Positions 30,901 to 41,134 of a DNA stretch of 64,000 bases are shown one piece after another. Under the pieces are notes generated by a model. The model searched no databases. It was given only the letters and a program-made list of their open reading frames with translations, and was not told where the DNA came from. The DNA is from Mesostigma viride (Eukaryota; Streptophyta; Mesostigmatophyceae; Mesostigmatales; Mesostigmataceae), in NCBI GenBank assembly GCA_009746045.1, contig RPFO01001188.1:1-64000 (forward strand), in the 5' to 3' direction. Positions within the stretch are counted from its first letter, which is position 1, and each line of letters starts with the position of its first letter. Made by a program: the position numbers and the translations under genes.

Positions 30901-33380
30901 CAGCGACGGACACCTTGACAGGGTTCGGAAACGCCGCGGCCACGCCGCTCAGCTTCACGTACTCGTACGACCCGTCTGCGGACACCGCTTTGTACGCGTG
31001 GTACGACCCGTCGGACGGCACCACCCTGTTCAGCGACACGGGGGGCACTACCGTCCAGAGCACCGCGGGAGGGAACGTGGCGCGGATGAATGACAAGAAG
31101 AACCTGGCATCGGGGTATCACGTGTCGCAGGGCACCTCGGGTAAGCGCCCCATCTTGGACACCACCGAGGTAAACGGGAAGACGTCCCTCCGCTTCATCA
31201 ACAACCGCTCGGGACTTCTGACCTCGTCCTCCTCCACATTCTGGGGATCCATCGGGACCAAGTCGTCTGTGGTGATAGTCGCCAAACAGTTGATAACTGC
31301 TACGTACCCCGACACCAACAACCCCGGGACCACGGACTATATCAGAGGATTCATGTTTGGAAGCACGACCTCTGTGAGAGCGAATCGGTTAAGTTACCAT
31401 ACCACAGGGCCAGGTAACGTCGTAGCCGTGACACAGGGTCCTGGGACAACCCAGGTATATGTCTCGATGGCCGTAAGACAGAATTTTTTCGACAACTCGC
31501 AGCACGTCCTCGCACTTTCGGTGGACACGGTATCGAACACTTGCACAACCAGATTCGACGGGCGTACCACAGACGCGGCTGGCGGGTCAGATCCAGAAAC
31601 GTTCACAGGCAATCTCGCCATCGGCGGCGATTCGAATAACGCGGTCCGCGCCTTCGACGGATGGATCGGCGAGATCCTCATCTACAACACCGCCAAGACC
31701 TCCGCCGAGTTGGAGCTGATCCGCGGATACCTCGTGAACAAGTGGGGCACTCCGCCAACGATTCGTCTCACCGTCGGCCTGACCACTTCCACCGCGACCC
31801 CGACGTCCAGCCCCGTCACCGTTACCGCCACCTTCTCCGAATCCGTCGCGGACTTCACGTCCGGGGACGTCGCGGTGACCAACGGGTCCGTCACGGCTTT
31901 CTCGGGCAGCGGCACCACGTACACGATCACGGTCACGCCCACGACCGCCTACTCGCTCACGACCGTGGACGTGGCGGCCGGCGCGGCCCAGACATCGTCC
32001 GGAAAACTCAACATCGTAGCGAACCAGCTGACGTTCACGCACTCGCCCGCTCCGACGGTGACGCTCTCGACATCCAGCTCAACGCCCACCACCAGTCCCG
32101 TCGACGTGACCGCCACGTTCAGCCGGTCGGTGACGGGATTCGACTTGAGCGACATCGCCGTTACCAACGGGACCGCCGCCAATCTGACCGGCAGCGGGGC
32201 GTCGTACTCGTTCCAGGTGACGCCCACGACCGCCTACTCCTCCTCGTCCGTCAGCGTGGGCGCCGGCACCGTCGTGGACGCCGTGTCCGGCAACGCCAAC
32301 GCGGCTTCCAACACCCTGTCGTTCACGTACGCCCCTCAGCCCACCGCCACGCTGTCAACGTCCGCGGGGTCCACTTCCTACTGGAGTTTCATATCCGCGA
32401 CGGCGACTTTCAGTCGAGCGGTGACCGGTTTCGCGTTGGGCGACATCACGGTGACAAACGGAACCGCTTCCAATTTGGTCGGCAGCGGGGCGTCGTACAC
32501 GTTCAACGTGACGGCGACGACGGCCAATTCCGCCACGTCCTTCAGCGTCGGCGCAGGGGCCGCGACAGACGCGGTGTTCGGGACCGGCAACTCGGCTTCG
32601 AACTCGCTTTCGTTCACCTATACGCCATACAACCCCGCCACGGACTCGGCCCTGTACGCGTGGTACGATCCCACAGACTCGTCGACGCTGTACAGCAACA
32701 CCAATTTTACCACGCTCGCCACGACTTCAGTAAGGGGCATGAAAGACAAAAAGGGGACCCAGCACTTACTGTGCTTCACCGCCAATGCGCCGACCATCGA
32801 CAATACCAGCTTAAACTCTAAGCGGTCTCTTCAATTCAGTTACAGTTTGCGTAACGGGCTCCAGAGCGACGGGTTTTTCTGGGGTCGTCCGCAAAACACC
32901 TTGATCGTCGTCGCAAAATCAAACACCCCGAGTGTTTACCCTCGACTATCAGGTAGTAGCACGAAAGGCCTCGTCGTCGGTGCTCAAAGTAATTACGGAC
33001 TGGGCATATGCAACAACTGCGACGATTACAAGTTTTATGCGATTTTGGGTACCGACGGAGCCGTTCAACCGATCTGCACGAATGCAGAGTTTTACGACGG
33101 CCGGGCGCACGTGCTGGCGCTGTCGTGCGACCTAGGAAGCACGCCAAAAACGTCCATTACCAGATTTGATGGTAGAGATGGTGGGGCGTACACCGGTACC
33201 CCGGTACAGAATCCCGGGAGGATCTGTGTGGGCGCAGATATAGATTGGAGCACCCGTAACTGGGACGGATGGACCGGCGAAATCCTGATCTACAGCACCG
33301 CCAAGACCGCGGCCGAGCTCGAGGCGATCCGCGCCTACCTCTCGGAAAAGTGGGGAACGCCGTCCGCCGTGCCCGCGTAA
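27916..33380 (+). CDS. Giant Ig-repeat/ConA-like surface protein B (one frameshift)
   Basis: ATG at 27916. One frame change near 28725 separates the first 272 residues from a further 1550, for about 1820 in all. The head is paralogous to the previous gene (ILDVAVDTGRYENEVFRELD). Then come about six bacterial Ig-like repeats of 93-96 residues, each with a VTGFAIGDVAVTNGTA-like core and a SGNGNAA-type end. A ConA/LamG-like domain follows (LYAWYDPSDGTTLFSD; FDGWIGEILIYNTAKTSAEL), then three more Ig repeats, and a second ConA-like domain (DGWTGEILIYSTAKTAAELE). The repeats match the bacterial Big_12/SwmB style of Ig fold. This is the layout of a long extracellular fibre with lectin-like tips. The Ig number is expanded relative to the paralogue, presumably by unequal exchange. 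Confidence 0.75.
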
Positions 33381-33428
33381 CGAAGCGTCCGAAACGAGCC
33401 GTGACGACGCGCACCCGCGCCCGAGGAT

Positions 33429-33911
33429 TTAAAAGATCCACGCGAGCAGGACGATCACCACCAGGAACAGCAGGACCACGCCCGGCCACCCCCCGCTCGC
33501 GATCCCACCGCCGCCGGAGCCTTCGCCAGGATGAGGCAACCCGTTGTGGATCTCCCTTGCGCCGCCCGTCTCGTCCGGATCCGCCATCGTCTTGCGTCCC
33601 CCGCCGAACACCTTGTCCAACCCCGCGAACGTGCCGAACATGATGCCCGCGTCCAACACCGTCCCGCCCACGGACTTCGCCGCCCCCACGGCCTTGTCCG
33701 CCAGCGACGCAGACCGAGCCGCCTGACCCATCTCGTCCGCGGCCGCGGCCGCGCTCCGGCCTCCCGCCGCAGCCGCGGACGCGGCAGTCTCCGCGGACCG
33801 CGCGGCCTCCGCCGTCCTTCCCGCGATTCGAGCCGCGCGGGCGGCGCCCATCGCGTCTTCCACCCCCACCATTCCCCGGAACAACCCCGCAACGGCCTCG
33901 ACGAACGCCAT
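33429..33911 (-). CDS. Alanine-rich tail-anchored protein
   Basis: 160 residues from ATG 33911. The first 110 residues are alanine-rich and helical (ARIAGRTAEAARSAETAASA; ADKAVGAAKSVGG) with a glycine-rich hydrophobic patch (VLDAGIMFGTFAGLDKVFGG). A glycine-rich linker leads to a C-terminal transmembrane helix, VVLLFLVVIVLLAWIF, at the very end. This is a tail-anchored or spike-like membrane protein; I do not recognise the family. It is divergent from the helicase gene with only a few bases to that ORF's upstream limit, so the promoters overlap. Confidence 0.5.
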   Translation of the reverse strand: MAFVEAVAGLFRGMVGVEDAMGAARAARIAGRTAEAARSAETAASAAAAGGRSAAAAADEMGQAARSASLADKAVGAAKSVGGTVLDAGIMFGTFAGLDKVFGGGRKTMADPDETGGAREIHNGLPHPGEGSGGGGIASGGWPGVVLLFLVVIVLLAWIF

Positions 33912-33928
33912 CGGGAACTCGCGACCGT

Positions 33929-36900
33929 GTGCTATACATAGACGCGGGAGACTTATTTTTCGCCGGCGGCGGAAATTTGTCCTCGCAGTATACTATCGAA
34001 ACGAGAGCGCCGAAGAAACATGCGAACGAAGAAGACGAGTCGAACGACGGCCGCGCCCCGTCGAACCGCCGTGAAGAAGAAGACGGCGAGCGCCGGACGT
34101 CCGTCCGACAAACGCGTCCGACACCCCGTCCGCGCAACGACGCGGTCCCAGAGCCGTTCGGGCGCAGCCGCCGGAATCGCGACGGACGTCGGACAGTCCC
34201 CGTGTCCGCCAGGCCGTCGCGGGCGGAAAACCGGACCAGACAGAAACCGTCGAGGCGAGCGGCGGAGGAGGAGACGACCGCGGACGCGCCCGATCCCGTC
34301 GCCGCCGAGACGCCGTCGACGCGCGCGGACGTCGCCAACGACGTCCCGACCGCCCCGACCACCCGTCCGTCGTTCGTGGACGGCCTAGTGGGTCGGATGA
34401 GACGCGCCCCCGCCGCGGTGTCCCGCGGTGTCGCCTCCGCGAGCCGGAAGGCGGCGGAAGCGATCGCCACCGTCGTATCCGCGGCGGCGACGGACAAACC
34501 GCGCGATTTCGCGGACCCGAAGACGCAACAGGAGGTGGCGGAAGCCGCGCTGGAGAGATTCGCGATCCGAGACGCCAAGAAGAAACCGAAAGCGTCCGAC
34601 GTCCGTCCTCCTCCCCCGCCCCCGCGCGCGGACGAAAGCGTCAAGGCCTACCCGTGGCTGCTGGACAACCTCGTGGACAGGATGCAGAGCGCGTGGACGC
34701 CGCACGAGCGCAGGACCCCCGTGACGTGGCCGCAACTGGGCGCCGCTCCCTCCGCCCCGGTCCCTCCTCCACCCACGACCGCCCCGCCGCCGCCTCCGCC
34801 CGTCCCCTCGCCTCCTCCCAACCCACCGCCCGACAATCTCGCGCGCGAGATGGAACGCGCCACGATCACGAGCACGACGTCCGGTAACGCGCCCGCGCCC
34901 CGTTCGAACATCCCGTGGACAGCGGGACCGAGCGTCGCGCACGTCGCCACGAACACCTTCGCGCCGACCGCGCCCCCGATCGCGCCGCCGTCCGTTCCCT
35001 CCGCGCCTTCCGCGCCTTTCCAAACCGCGCGTCCGGCACCCCCGGCGCCGGTGGACAACTCGCGGGCTCTGGTGCTGTACGAGCCGCGCGTGAACATCAA
35101 CGCGGAACGGGCCCCGCGCGCGAGTCGCCGCGTGCCCGCCGACTTCCCGGACCCGATGACGAGCGATTTCCAGACCCAATTGCGGAAGTACCTGGACGGC
35201 GAGTGGCCGGACGCGGAACCGCCCGAGACGCGCCAGAAACTGGCGGACCCGCGATCCAACAGTTGCGCGAGGGATCCGAACGCCAAGAAGATCCCGTCGC
35301 CGCAACAGACGTCGGTCCACGCGTTCCTGGAACGGATGGCGCGATTCCATCCGTCGCGCAGACCCGCGCGCGGGTTCCTGGCGTGGCACTCGACGGGGAG
35401 CGGCAAGACGGCCACGACGATGGCGGCCATCGACGCGTTCTGGGACGCCCAGGATCCGGAGACGGGCGGGTCGGTGAAGATCCTGTTGGCGACGTCCATC
35501 GAGAACAGCCGCAACAACACGATCGAGAAGATCGCCGAGTGGGCGCCGATGTTCCCGCGCCTGAAGCGCATGTCCAGGGACGAGGCCGTGAGGGCGGTCA
35601 AGGCCAGGGTGTGGGGCGGCGAGATCCTGACGTTCGCGAAATTGGCGCACGCGGTCGACGTCCACAACAGCCGCAAGAACGCGGACCCGAAACTCCTCCA
35701 CAACGCGGTGCTGATCATGGACGAGGTCCAGAACCTCTTCCACCCGCTGGAGATGCAGAAGAAGGACAACGCCGCGATCCTCTCGCTCCTGGCGACCCGT
35801 CGAGCGCCGGTCCACAACCCGGCCGTCGACGTGTCCGGACTGTACACCGTGATCCTGAGCGCCACGCCGGGGGACAATGTCGACGAGATCCTGACGCTGG
35901 TGAACATGATCCGACACCCGTCGTCCCACAAGATCGCGTTCGACTCGCACGCCGAGGATTTCCGCGGCCTCGTCTCGTTCGCGGACTTCACGGGCGACCT
36001 GAGCGCGTACCCCGAGCTCATGCCGGCGGAAGACCACCTCACGCCGATGAGCGCCGAACAAGAGAAGGCGTTCCGCGAGCAAGTCCACAAATCCCATCTG
36101 CGACACGACCCGGAAAGCCTCGACCAGTACTACACGACGCTGCAGGGCACGTCGAACAACATGTCGTTTCATCAGTACGAGGGCGAGTCCCTCCTCCGCA
36201 ACTTGTCGCGTCTGTCGCCCAAATTCTCGGCGATCGTCGGCAAGCTGACGCCGGGCGAGAAGCATTTCGTGTACTCGCGCTTTTCCCGGCAGCACGGGAT
36301 CGGCGACCTCGAGAAGGTGCTGAAGGCGATGGGGTACGCGCGATTGGAGGACGACAGGGCGGAGCGGAGCGAGCGACGGTACATCGTCCTGGGCACGAAC
36401 GAGGCGTCCGATCGCCAGGGACTGAAGGACGTCGCGGGCGTGTTCAACCACCCTTCGAATCGGACGGGCCAGCGCGTCCACCTGATCCTGGCGAGCGGGA
36501 GGTACAACGAGGGTCTGGACCTGAAGGGCGTCCGCCACGTGCACATCGTGGAGCCGCAGCCGACGAAGAACAAGGAGAAACAGCTGATCGCCCGCGCGGT
36601 GCGGTACTGCAGCCACGATCAGCTCGACAAGGACGCGCGGACGTGGACGGTGTCCGTCCACCGGTACATGTCGCGTCCGTCGGCGGAGACGATCCGATTG
36701 CACAAGGCGCTGGACGCCATCGAGAGGGACCACCCGGGGCGGCTCCGACGCGCCGAGGAGGAGGCGATGGCGCGGAGTCAGAACGCCGCGGAGGACCTGC
36801 GGGACAGACGGGTGACGGGCGATCTGCGGAAGGCGCTGACGCTGTACAAGAAGGTGGCGGACGCGGAGATCGAACTGCTGCGGGAGAGGTCGGAAATCTG

Positions 36901-37207
36901 GTGGGTGGACGGGCTCGTGTCCGACCGCGCGCGGGACAACGCGAGCGACCGGCGCATGGACACGCTGCTGACGACGTTGCGCGAGGTCGCGGTGGACTGC
37001 AAGTACATGCTCCCCGTGCACAACGACAGGAACCTGCGGACCGCGTCGGGCCGCCGGCCGCTGACGTGCCGGTACTCCGGCGCGCACGACAACGCGTCGT
37101 CGATGCTGGACGACCGTTACGAGATCCGCGAGATATCGCACGCGGGAGGCGCGAGACGGTACACGAAGAAGCGGACGGCGACCAAGTCGTCGGGCGCGCG
37201 CAAATGA
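33929..37207 (+). CDS. D6/D11-type SF2 helicase with long Pro-rich N-terminus
   Basis: Viral SNF2-like superfamily 2 ATPase. The open frame is 1092 codons from a GTG at 33929, and the true start is uncertain: an ATG at 34020 lies in another frame with a plausible basic N-terminus, so an N-terminal frame change is possible. Residues 1-440 are low-complexity, Arg/Pro/Ala-rich. The ATPase core follows: Walker A HSTGSGKTATTMAAI near 487, MDEVQN near 597, LSATPGDN near 642 (motif III), and a second RecA domain with LASGRYNEGLDLKGVRHVHI and QLIARAVRYCSH near 884 (motifs V/VI). The EG-x-D-L, hIxEP and GRAxRxxSH pattern is that of poxvirus D6/D11-like helicases, which act in viral early-gene transcription or termination. 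The C-terminal 200 residues are basic. It is the longest enzyme gene here and its core is intact. Confidence 0.8.
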   Translation: MLYIDAGDLFFAGGGNLSSQYTIETRAPKKHANEEDESNDGRAPSNRREEEDGERRTSVRQTRPTPRPRNDAVPEPFGRSRRNRDGRRTVPVSARPSRAENRTRQKPSRRAAEEETTADAPDPVAAETPSTRADVANDVPTAPTTRPSFVDGLVGRMRRAPAAVSRGVASASRKAAEAIATVVSAAATDKPRDFADPKTQQEVAEAALERFAIRDAKKKPKASDVRPPPPPPRADESVKAYPWLLDNLVDRMQSAWTPHERRTPVTWPQLGAAPSAPVPPPPTTAPPPPPPVPSPPPNPPPDNLAREMERATITSTTSGNAPAPRSNIPWTAGPSVAHVATNTFAPTAPPIAPPSVPSAPSAPFQTARPAPPAPVDNSRALVLYEPRVNINAERAPRASRRVPADFPDPMTSDFQTQLRKYLDGEWPDAEPPETRQKLADPRSNSCARDPNAKKIPSPQQTSVHAFLERMARFHPSRRPARGFLAWHSTGSGKTATTMAAIDAFWDAQDPETGGSVKILLATSIENSRNNTIEKIAEWAPMFPRLKRMSRDEAVRAVKARVWGGEILTFAKLAHAVDVHNSRKNADPKLLHNAVLIMDEVQNLFHPLEMQKKDNAAILSLLATRRAPVHNPAVDVSGLYTVILSATPGDNVDEILTLVNMIRHPSSHKIAFDSHAEDFRGLVSFADFTGDLSAYPELMPAEDHLTPMSAEQEKAFREQVHKSHLRHDPESLDQYYTTLQGTSNNMSFHQYEGESLLRNLSRLSPKFSAIVGKLTPGEKHFVYSRFSRQHGIGDLEKVLKAMGYARLEDDRAERSERRYIVLGTNEASDRQGLKDVAGVFNHPSNRTGQRVHLILASGRYNEGLDLKGVRHVHIVEPQPTKNKEKQLIARAVRYCSHDQLDKDARTWTVSVHRYMSRPSAETIRLHKALDAIERDHPGRLRRAEEEAMARSQNAAEDLRDRRVTGDLRKALTLYKKVADAEIELLRERSEIWWVDGLVSDRARDNASDRRMDTLLTTLREVAVDCKYMLPVHNDRNLRTASGRRPLTCRYSGAHDNASSMLDDRYEIREISHAGGARRYTKKRTATKSSGARK

Positions 37208-37398
37208 GAGAGAGAGATAGGGAGAGAGAGAGAGTCGCGACACTATCGTATCGTACCCTACGGGTACTGGCACTATGGGGACATGTTGCAAAACGGGTTT
37301 GTCGGTAAACGTTCCTTTTATTATCCTTCATAATACATCAATTCACGCGTCATCGCGCGTCTGTCATCGGTTCAAACCACGATGTCAAAATACTTCAG

Positions 37399-37725
37399 TC
37401 AGAACACGGCGCTTCGGAAGGTCTGTTCGGGGACGGACGGCGCGGCGTGGCGGAACCGCTTGGACGAGTGGTCGTCCTCGTACATGTCTCTCAGGGCGCC
37501 GTCCAGGTAGGCGGTGGCGGTCCCTTGCCCCGTGGGCCTCGGCTCGGGATTCGCGGACGGACGCGAGGACGCGGCTACGTCGTCGTCGGCCCGCCGGGAT
37601 GCGCTCTTCCATGGCGCGTAGATCTTGTCCAATTGGTCGGAGATGTCCGCGGCCCGCGACTCGACGACGACGACGTCGGAGACTCCGGACGCGTGGATTC
37701 GCGTGGAACTCGGGAATTGCCCCAT
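37399..37725 (-). CDS. Hypothetical protein with possible N-myristoylation signal
   Basis: 108 residues from ATG 37725. It begins MGQFPSS, matching the MGxxxS N-myristoylation pattern. A short helical part (ADISDQLDKIYAPWKSASR) is followed by a polar, low-complexity tail. No domain is recognised. It is convergent with the helicase gene; 37208-37398 between them has a (GA)n run and AT-rich sequence suited to polyadenylation. Confidence 0.4.
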   Translation of the reverse strand: MGQFPSSTRIHASGVSDVVVVESRAADISDQLDKIYAPWKSASRRADDDVAASSRPSANPEPRPTGQGTATAYLDGALRDMYEDDHSSKRFRHAAPSVPEQTFRSAVF

Positions 37726-37856
37726 GATGATTGCGTTCTTCGAGCGCGGTGCTGCCTAGTATGGCCTGCGATCATTTTCCGGGGCGACGCGCGGACTCGG
37801 ACGGGAGAGCGGCCGGGACTCCGGTATCCCAAGACTACCGTGAGGCGCTCTAAATA

Positions 37857-38492
37857 TTACCTACTACCCCTTGTCTGCTGCTTACTTTTGGCCTTTTTTT
37901 TCTTACCGGAATTCGGTTTACTTGGTTGACCGCCTTGACCACTGGTCCCATCGGCAACGGCTGACGTGTCGCCACCGGCCGCGGGTCCCGGATCACCTGC
38001 GGCCGGATCGCCCCCACCACTCGTGGCCGGACCGCTCGCAGGTCCGGTGCCACCACTCGTGCCCGAACCGGCAGGCGCATACGGACCTCCCAGCAGCTCG
38101 GCCTCTATCTGCGCAAGAACCTCGTCAACGTTACTACCCGCACTGTGAAACTTCTCAAGGGCCTTTTTCTTATCGTCCTCGTTCAACCGTTTCACGAGTC
38201 CGTGTAACTTCCTAATTTTTTCCGTGTCGTCGCCTCCTCCTCCTCCTCCTCCTTCTCCGCGCCCCGCGGGGTCTGGACTAGGAGCACGCTCCCTTCTCGG
38301 ACCCGTTCCGCCCAAACCCTCTCTACGCTCTCCTGGGTCTGGACTAGGAGCACGCTTCCTTCTCGGATCCCGCGGCCGACCGCCTCCGGCAGCGGCTTCG
38401 TCCTCGATTTGTTTCTTCAAATATTCCGCCCGTTCATCGGCAGTCAATCCTCGCCAGAATTCCGTGAACGTAATCGGACCGTGTAAGAACAT
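37857..38492 (-). CDS. Hypothetical protein with disordered linker and basic C-terminus
   Basis: ATG at 38492. The N-terminus MFLHGPITFTEFWRGLTADE and DERAEYLKKQIEDEAAAG are helical. Two copies of RAPSPDPGER/RAPSPDPAGR form a repeat. A helical core contains IRKLHGLVKRLNEDDKKKAL and FHSAGSNVDEVLAQIEAELL, and a long Gly/Pro/Ser linker ends in a lysine-rich tail (SGKKKKAKSKQQ). The frame remains open upstream of 38492 but the translation there is low-complexity and overlaps another small ORF, so this ATG is preferred. Function is unknown. Confidence 0.4.
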   Translation of the reverse strand: MFLHGPITFTEFWRGLTADERAEYLKKQIEDEAAAGGGRPRDPRRKRAPSPDPGERREGLGGTGPRRERAPSPDPAGRGEGGGGGGGDDTEKIRKLHGLVKRLNEDDKKKALEKFHSAGSNVDEVLAQIEAELLGGPYAPAGSGTSGGTGPASGPATSGGGDPAAGDPGPAAGGDTSAVADGTSGQGGQPSKPNSGKKKKAKSKQQTRGSR

Positions 38493-38589
38493 CCCCCCGG
38501 GACGCGGGCGGGCGGCGCGGCGGGCGCCGGAGCGCTGTACCCGCGCACCAGGATCGCCGAGCCCACCGCGTGGCGGCACGCGTCCGACC

Positions 38590-38817
38590 TCACACGGTGC
38601 GAGGACGGGCCCGCCGAGCGGACCCCGCCGCGTCCGACACGCCCCCCGCCGACGTCCCGTCCGACTCCTCCCCCCTTCCTCCTCGTTGGACGCCTCCGGG
38701 ACCGTCCGCAGTCGTCCGCGCGCGCGACCGAGAGGAGTGGACGGAGCAGAACCGGCGCGCCGCCGGATTTTGGCATCGGAACCCCGCGACCGTCGTGGCC
38801 GCGCATCGATGTACCAT
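38590..38817 (-). CDS. Small Cys/His protein
   Basis: 75 residues from ATG 38817. The N-terminal 30 residues contain HRCAATTVAGFRCQNPAARR and then FCSVHSS, giving C-x8-C-x7-C-x2-H, a probable single zinc site like those of short viral 'CxxxxxxxxGxxC...FCxxH' proteins. The remainder is Ser/Gly/Arg-rich. It is in a different frame from the longer open frame across the same bases; the zinc pattern argues that this one is coding. Confidence 0.4.
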   Translation of the reverse strand: MVHRCAATTVAGFRCQNPAARRFCSVHSSRSRARTTADGPGGVQRGGRGEESDGTSAGGVSDAAGSARRARPRTV

Positions 38818-38829
38818 ATCGAACCGCGC

Positions 38830-39323
38830 AGCTCCCTATAATAATGTAGGTCCCGGAATAATCCCGGACCGAGGACCGCCCCCTCGCCCCTCTCGTTCGC
38901 CTCCACCGCCCACTTCAACACCCCCGTCGTCACGGGCGGCGGAAGACGCAGCTTGCCCACGACGCGCGACTCCCTCCTCTCCCTGCGGACGTCCTCCGCC
39001 CACCGCATCACCTGCGGGGTCACGGGCGGCGGGGCGTCCCGCGCGTTCAGGTTCACGCACGCGTACCTCTCCTCCTCCCGGCCGAAGTCGGCGACTGGCA
39101 CCTCGGCGGCGACCGCGCGGCGACCGCCTTTCCACGGACACCGGGAACCGGAACGTCCGCGTCCGTCCTCGCCCCCGTCCTCGTCGCCCTCCGTCCCGAA
39201 GCCGTCCCCGCCGACCGTCCCGCTGCCGTCCTTGCTTCTCCACCAGGACCCGGACGATCGGTCGCGCGTCGATCGGAACCCGGCTCCGAAGAACGAGCGA
39301 GCCGAATGGAATCCGGGCGCCAT
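38830..39323 (-). CDS. Hypothetical protein with PPPVTxxV repeats (3' end unresolved)
   Basis: ATG at 39323. After a Gly/Ser/Asp-rich first half the protein contains two related segments, APPPVTPQVMRWAEDVRRER and LPPPVTTGVLKWAVEANERG, each followed by a short strand, then DLHYYRELRGSIWYID. The duplicated 'PPPVT..V..WA.E..RE' unit is the main feature. No stop is found in frame until 37857, but the continuation past about 38830 is low-complexity and overlaps the Cys/His ORF, so a lost stop or a frame change is suspected. Function is unknown. Confidence 0.4.
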
Positions 39324-39359
39324 GAGCGGATCGATCGAGTCGAGTCGCGCGAAAACCGC

Positions 39360-39375
39360 GGTATAAAGGGAGGGG
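39360..39375 (+). promoter_or_regulatory. TATA box upstream of the 39454 gene
   Basis: GGTATAAAGGGAGG at 39360-39373 lies 85-90 bp upstream of the ATG at 39454, in the short divergent interval. It is a good match to a eukaryotic or viral TATA box. No operator or other site is evident. Confidence 0.45.
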
Positions 39376-39453
39376 ACATTTTCTCCTCCCGTTCGTGCAC
39401 GAGACGCGCGCGTCTCTCCCCCCCCTCCCTTCCCCGACAAAAGACACGCGGAC

Positions 39454-39792
39454 ATGGGCAACGTCCTTGACACTCTCCGCGGACTCGTGGACGGTCTCGT
39501 CGTCCGCGCGTACCCGTACCTCCACGGACACCGGGACGATCCGGACGAACTCTACCGCGGGTACACGAACCGAGAGGCGTACGAGCAGTTCCTGGCGGAC
39601 GTGGACCGAGAAATCCGCCTGCGCGAGGAGAAGGGCCATAGCGGGTGGTTCGACCTGGCGACGAGGGAGGATCTGGAATCGGCGCGCCAACGCGCGACGC
39701 CCGAAAACTGGCACGAGGTGTTCGACGGGTTGTACGCGAACGACCCCGAAAGGACCGCGGTCGCCGGACTGGCACACCCGTCCGTAACTTGA
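39454..39792 (+). CDS. Hypothetical soluble protein, 112 residues
   Basis: Intact ORF from ATG 39454. It starts MGNVLDTLRGLVDGLVVRAY and continues YRGYTNREAYEQFLADVDRE and LESARQRATPENWHEVFDG. It is predicted mostly helical and acidic with no membrane segment. It begins MGN but lacks the Ser/Thr at position 6 usual for myristoylation. I do not recognise the family. The TATA box upstream and good codon use support a real gene. Confidence 0.5.
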   Translation: MGNVLDTLRGLVDGLVVRAYPYLHGHRDDPDELYRGYTNREAYEQFLADVDREIRLREEKGHSGWFDLATREDLESARQRATPENWHEVFDGLYANDPERTAVAGLAHPSVT

Positions 39793-39985
39793 CAAAAAAA
39801 GGGACGAACGCGCGAGTTCGCGAGTCCGCGAGTCCGCGAAAGAGTCCTAGGAGTGAGACTCTAGCGTTACCAAACAAACAAAGACGCCACGCGGCATTTA
39901 TAAATCGATTGTATTGAATAAAAAATCGTAATAAACGAAATTATCGTCTCATAAACACAATGCAAACACGAAGCAAGGACTTAGT

Positions 39986-40304
39986 CTAATTCCCAACAGC
40001 GTCCCGATCTAATTCCCGGCAGCGCACTCGACGTCGCTCTCGCGGACCACGACGCCTCGGGTCCCTGACGACCGCGGCGTCGAACCAGGCGCACATGGCG
40101 CGGCACAGCGTCCTGGGGTCCATCGGCGCGCGGACACTCGGGACATTCCGCGCGTCCTCGACCGCCCCACAGGACACGGGGGGGCGCGAGTGGATCGACC
40201 TCCATGGGGGTGACAGACGGGGAGGGGTCCGGCACCGCGGCGGGACCGTCGGACTCGCCCGGCGTCCCGGCGAGACTATCGGACACGTCCCGTGTCTCGT
40301 TCAT
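39986..40304 (-). CDS. Short hypothetical protein (one frameshift)
   Basis: ATG at 40304. The first half (MNETRDVSDSLAGTPGESDG, PSVTPMEVDPLAPP) is polar and disordered. After a frame change near 40175 the second half contains VPSVRAPMDPRTLCRAMCAW, FDAAVVRDP and a basic tail. The total would be about 105 residues. The change lies in a run of cytosines. No family is recognised and the evidence for coding is moderate. Confidence 0.3.
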
Positions 40305-40634
40305 TCTACCGCGCGCGCTTCTATCGTTGAGAGGGAGAGAGGAAGGGATGAGGGGAGACGAGGGTCTCGGCGGCTTATGTAGGCGCACTCCTCCCGATCC
40401 TCCAATCCGACGCGATCCGATCCTCCGATCCTCCGAACCGACACGGGAGTCCCGCGGATCCGGCGCGCCGTACGTGGACCTCCCCGTGGACCTTCCCGTG
40501 GATCTCCTCGTGCCAGGACCCTACCCGTCCCCGAATTTCCCGCCAAAACCGAGCGATCCGATTGGTCGCTACTCGAAGCGCCGCGCCATCCGTCACATCG
40601 GCGAAACGGAGCGATCCGATTGGCCGATACTCGG

Positions 40635-40905
40635 AGCGCCGCGCCGATTCGGCCCGAAACGGGTGCATTCCTCTGTTCCACCCTCCCTTTTTGCCCTCTT
40701 CACCCCCTTTTTTGACCCCCGAAAACCCCCTTCCCGACCCCCGAAAAAGGCCTGTTCCGGTGTTCCGGCCCACCCCCCCTGGGCCGGTATCATTTGAAAA
40801 AAAAAATTTTTTGGGACCGAAATCCTCCGTTTCGGACTTAGCCGATTTCGGCCTCCTCTCTCTCTCTTCCCTCTCTCTTCCCTCTCCCCTCTCCCTCCGA
40901 TTCGA
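40635..40905. repeat. Half copy of the GCGCCGCGCC fold-back element
   Basis: Begins AGCGCCGCGCCGATTCGGCC and continues with CCCCCGAAAACCCCCTTCCC, GGCCGGTATCAT, an A/T run and a CT-rich tract, the same series as the left arm of the complete copies at 41135 and 51818. The central and right parts are missing. 40906-41134 is filled by GACCCGA/GAGTCCCCGA repeats and by CCGATTGG modules; no gene is seen there. Confidence 0.7.
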
Positions 40906-41134
40906 CCCGATTCGGCCCGATTCGACCCGAGTCGGCCCGAGAGTCCCCGATCCGACCCGAGAGTCCCCGATCGACCCGAAACTCCCCGAGTCAGCCCGAG
41001 ATCTCCACGGAGAGCGCCGCGCCGATTTCCCCCAAATTCCCGCCAAAACCGAGCGACCCGATTGGTCGATACTTGGAGCGCCGCGCCACCCGTCACATCG
41101 GCGAAACCGAGCGATCCGATTGGTCGCTACTTGG

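Noticed and set aside
34385..37331. A 968-codon minus-strand ORF and other antisense ORFs across the helicase
   Set aside because: Shadow frames of GC-rich coding DNA; composition is Arg/Val/Gly-rich with no domain, whereas the plus frame has all helicase motifs.
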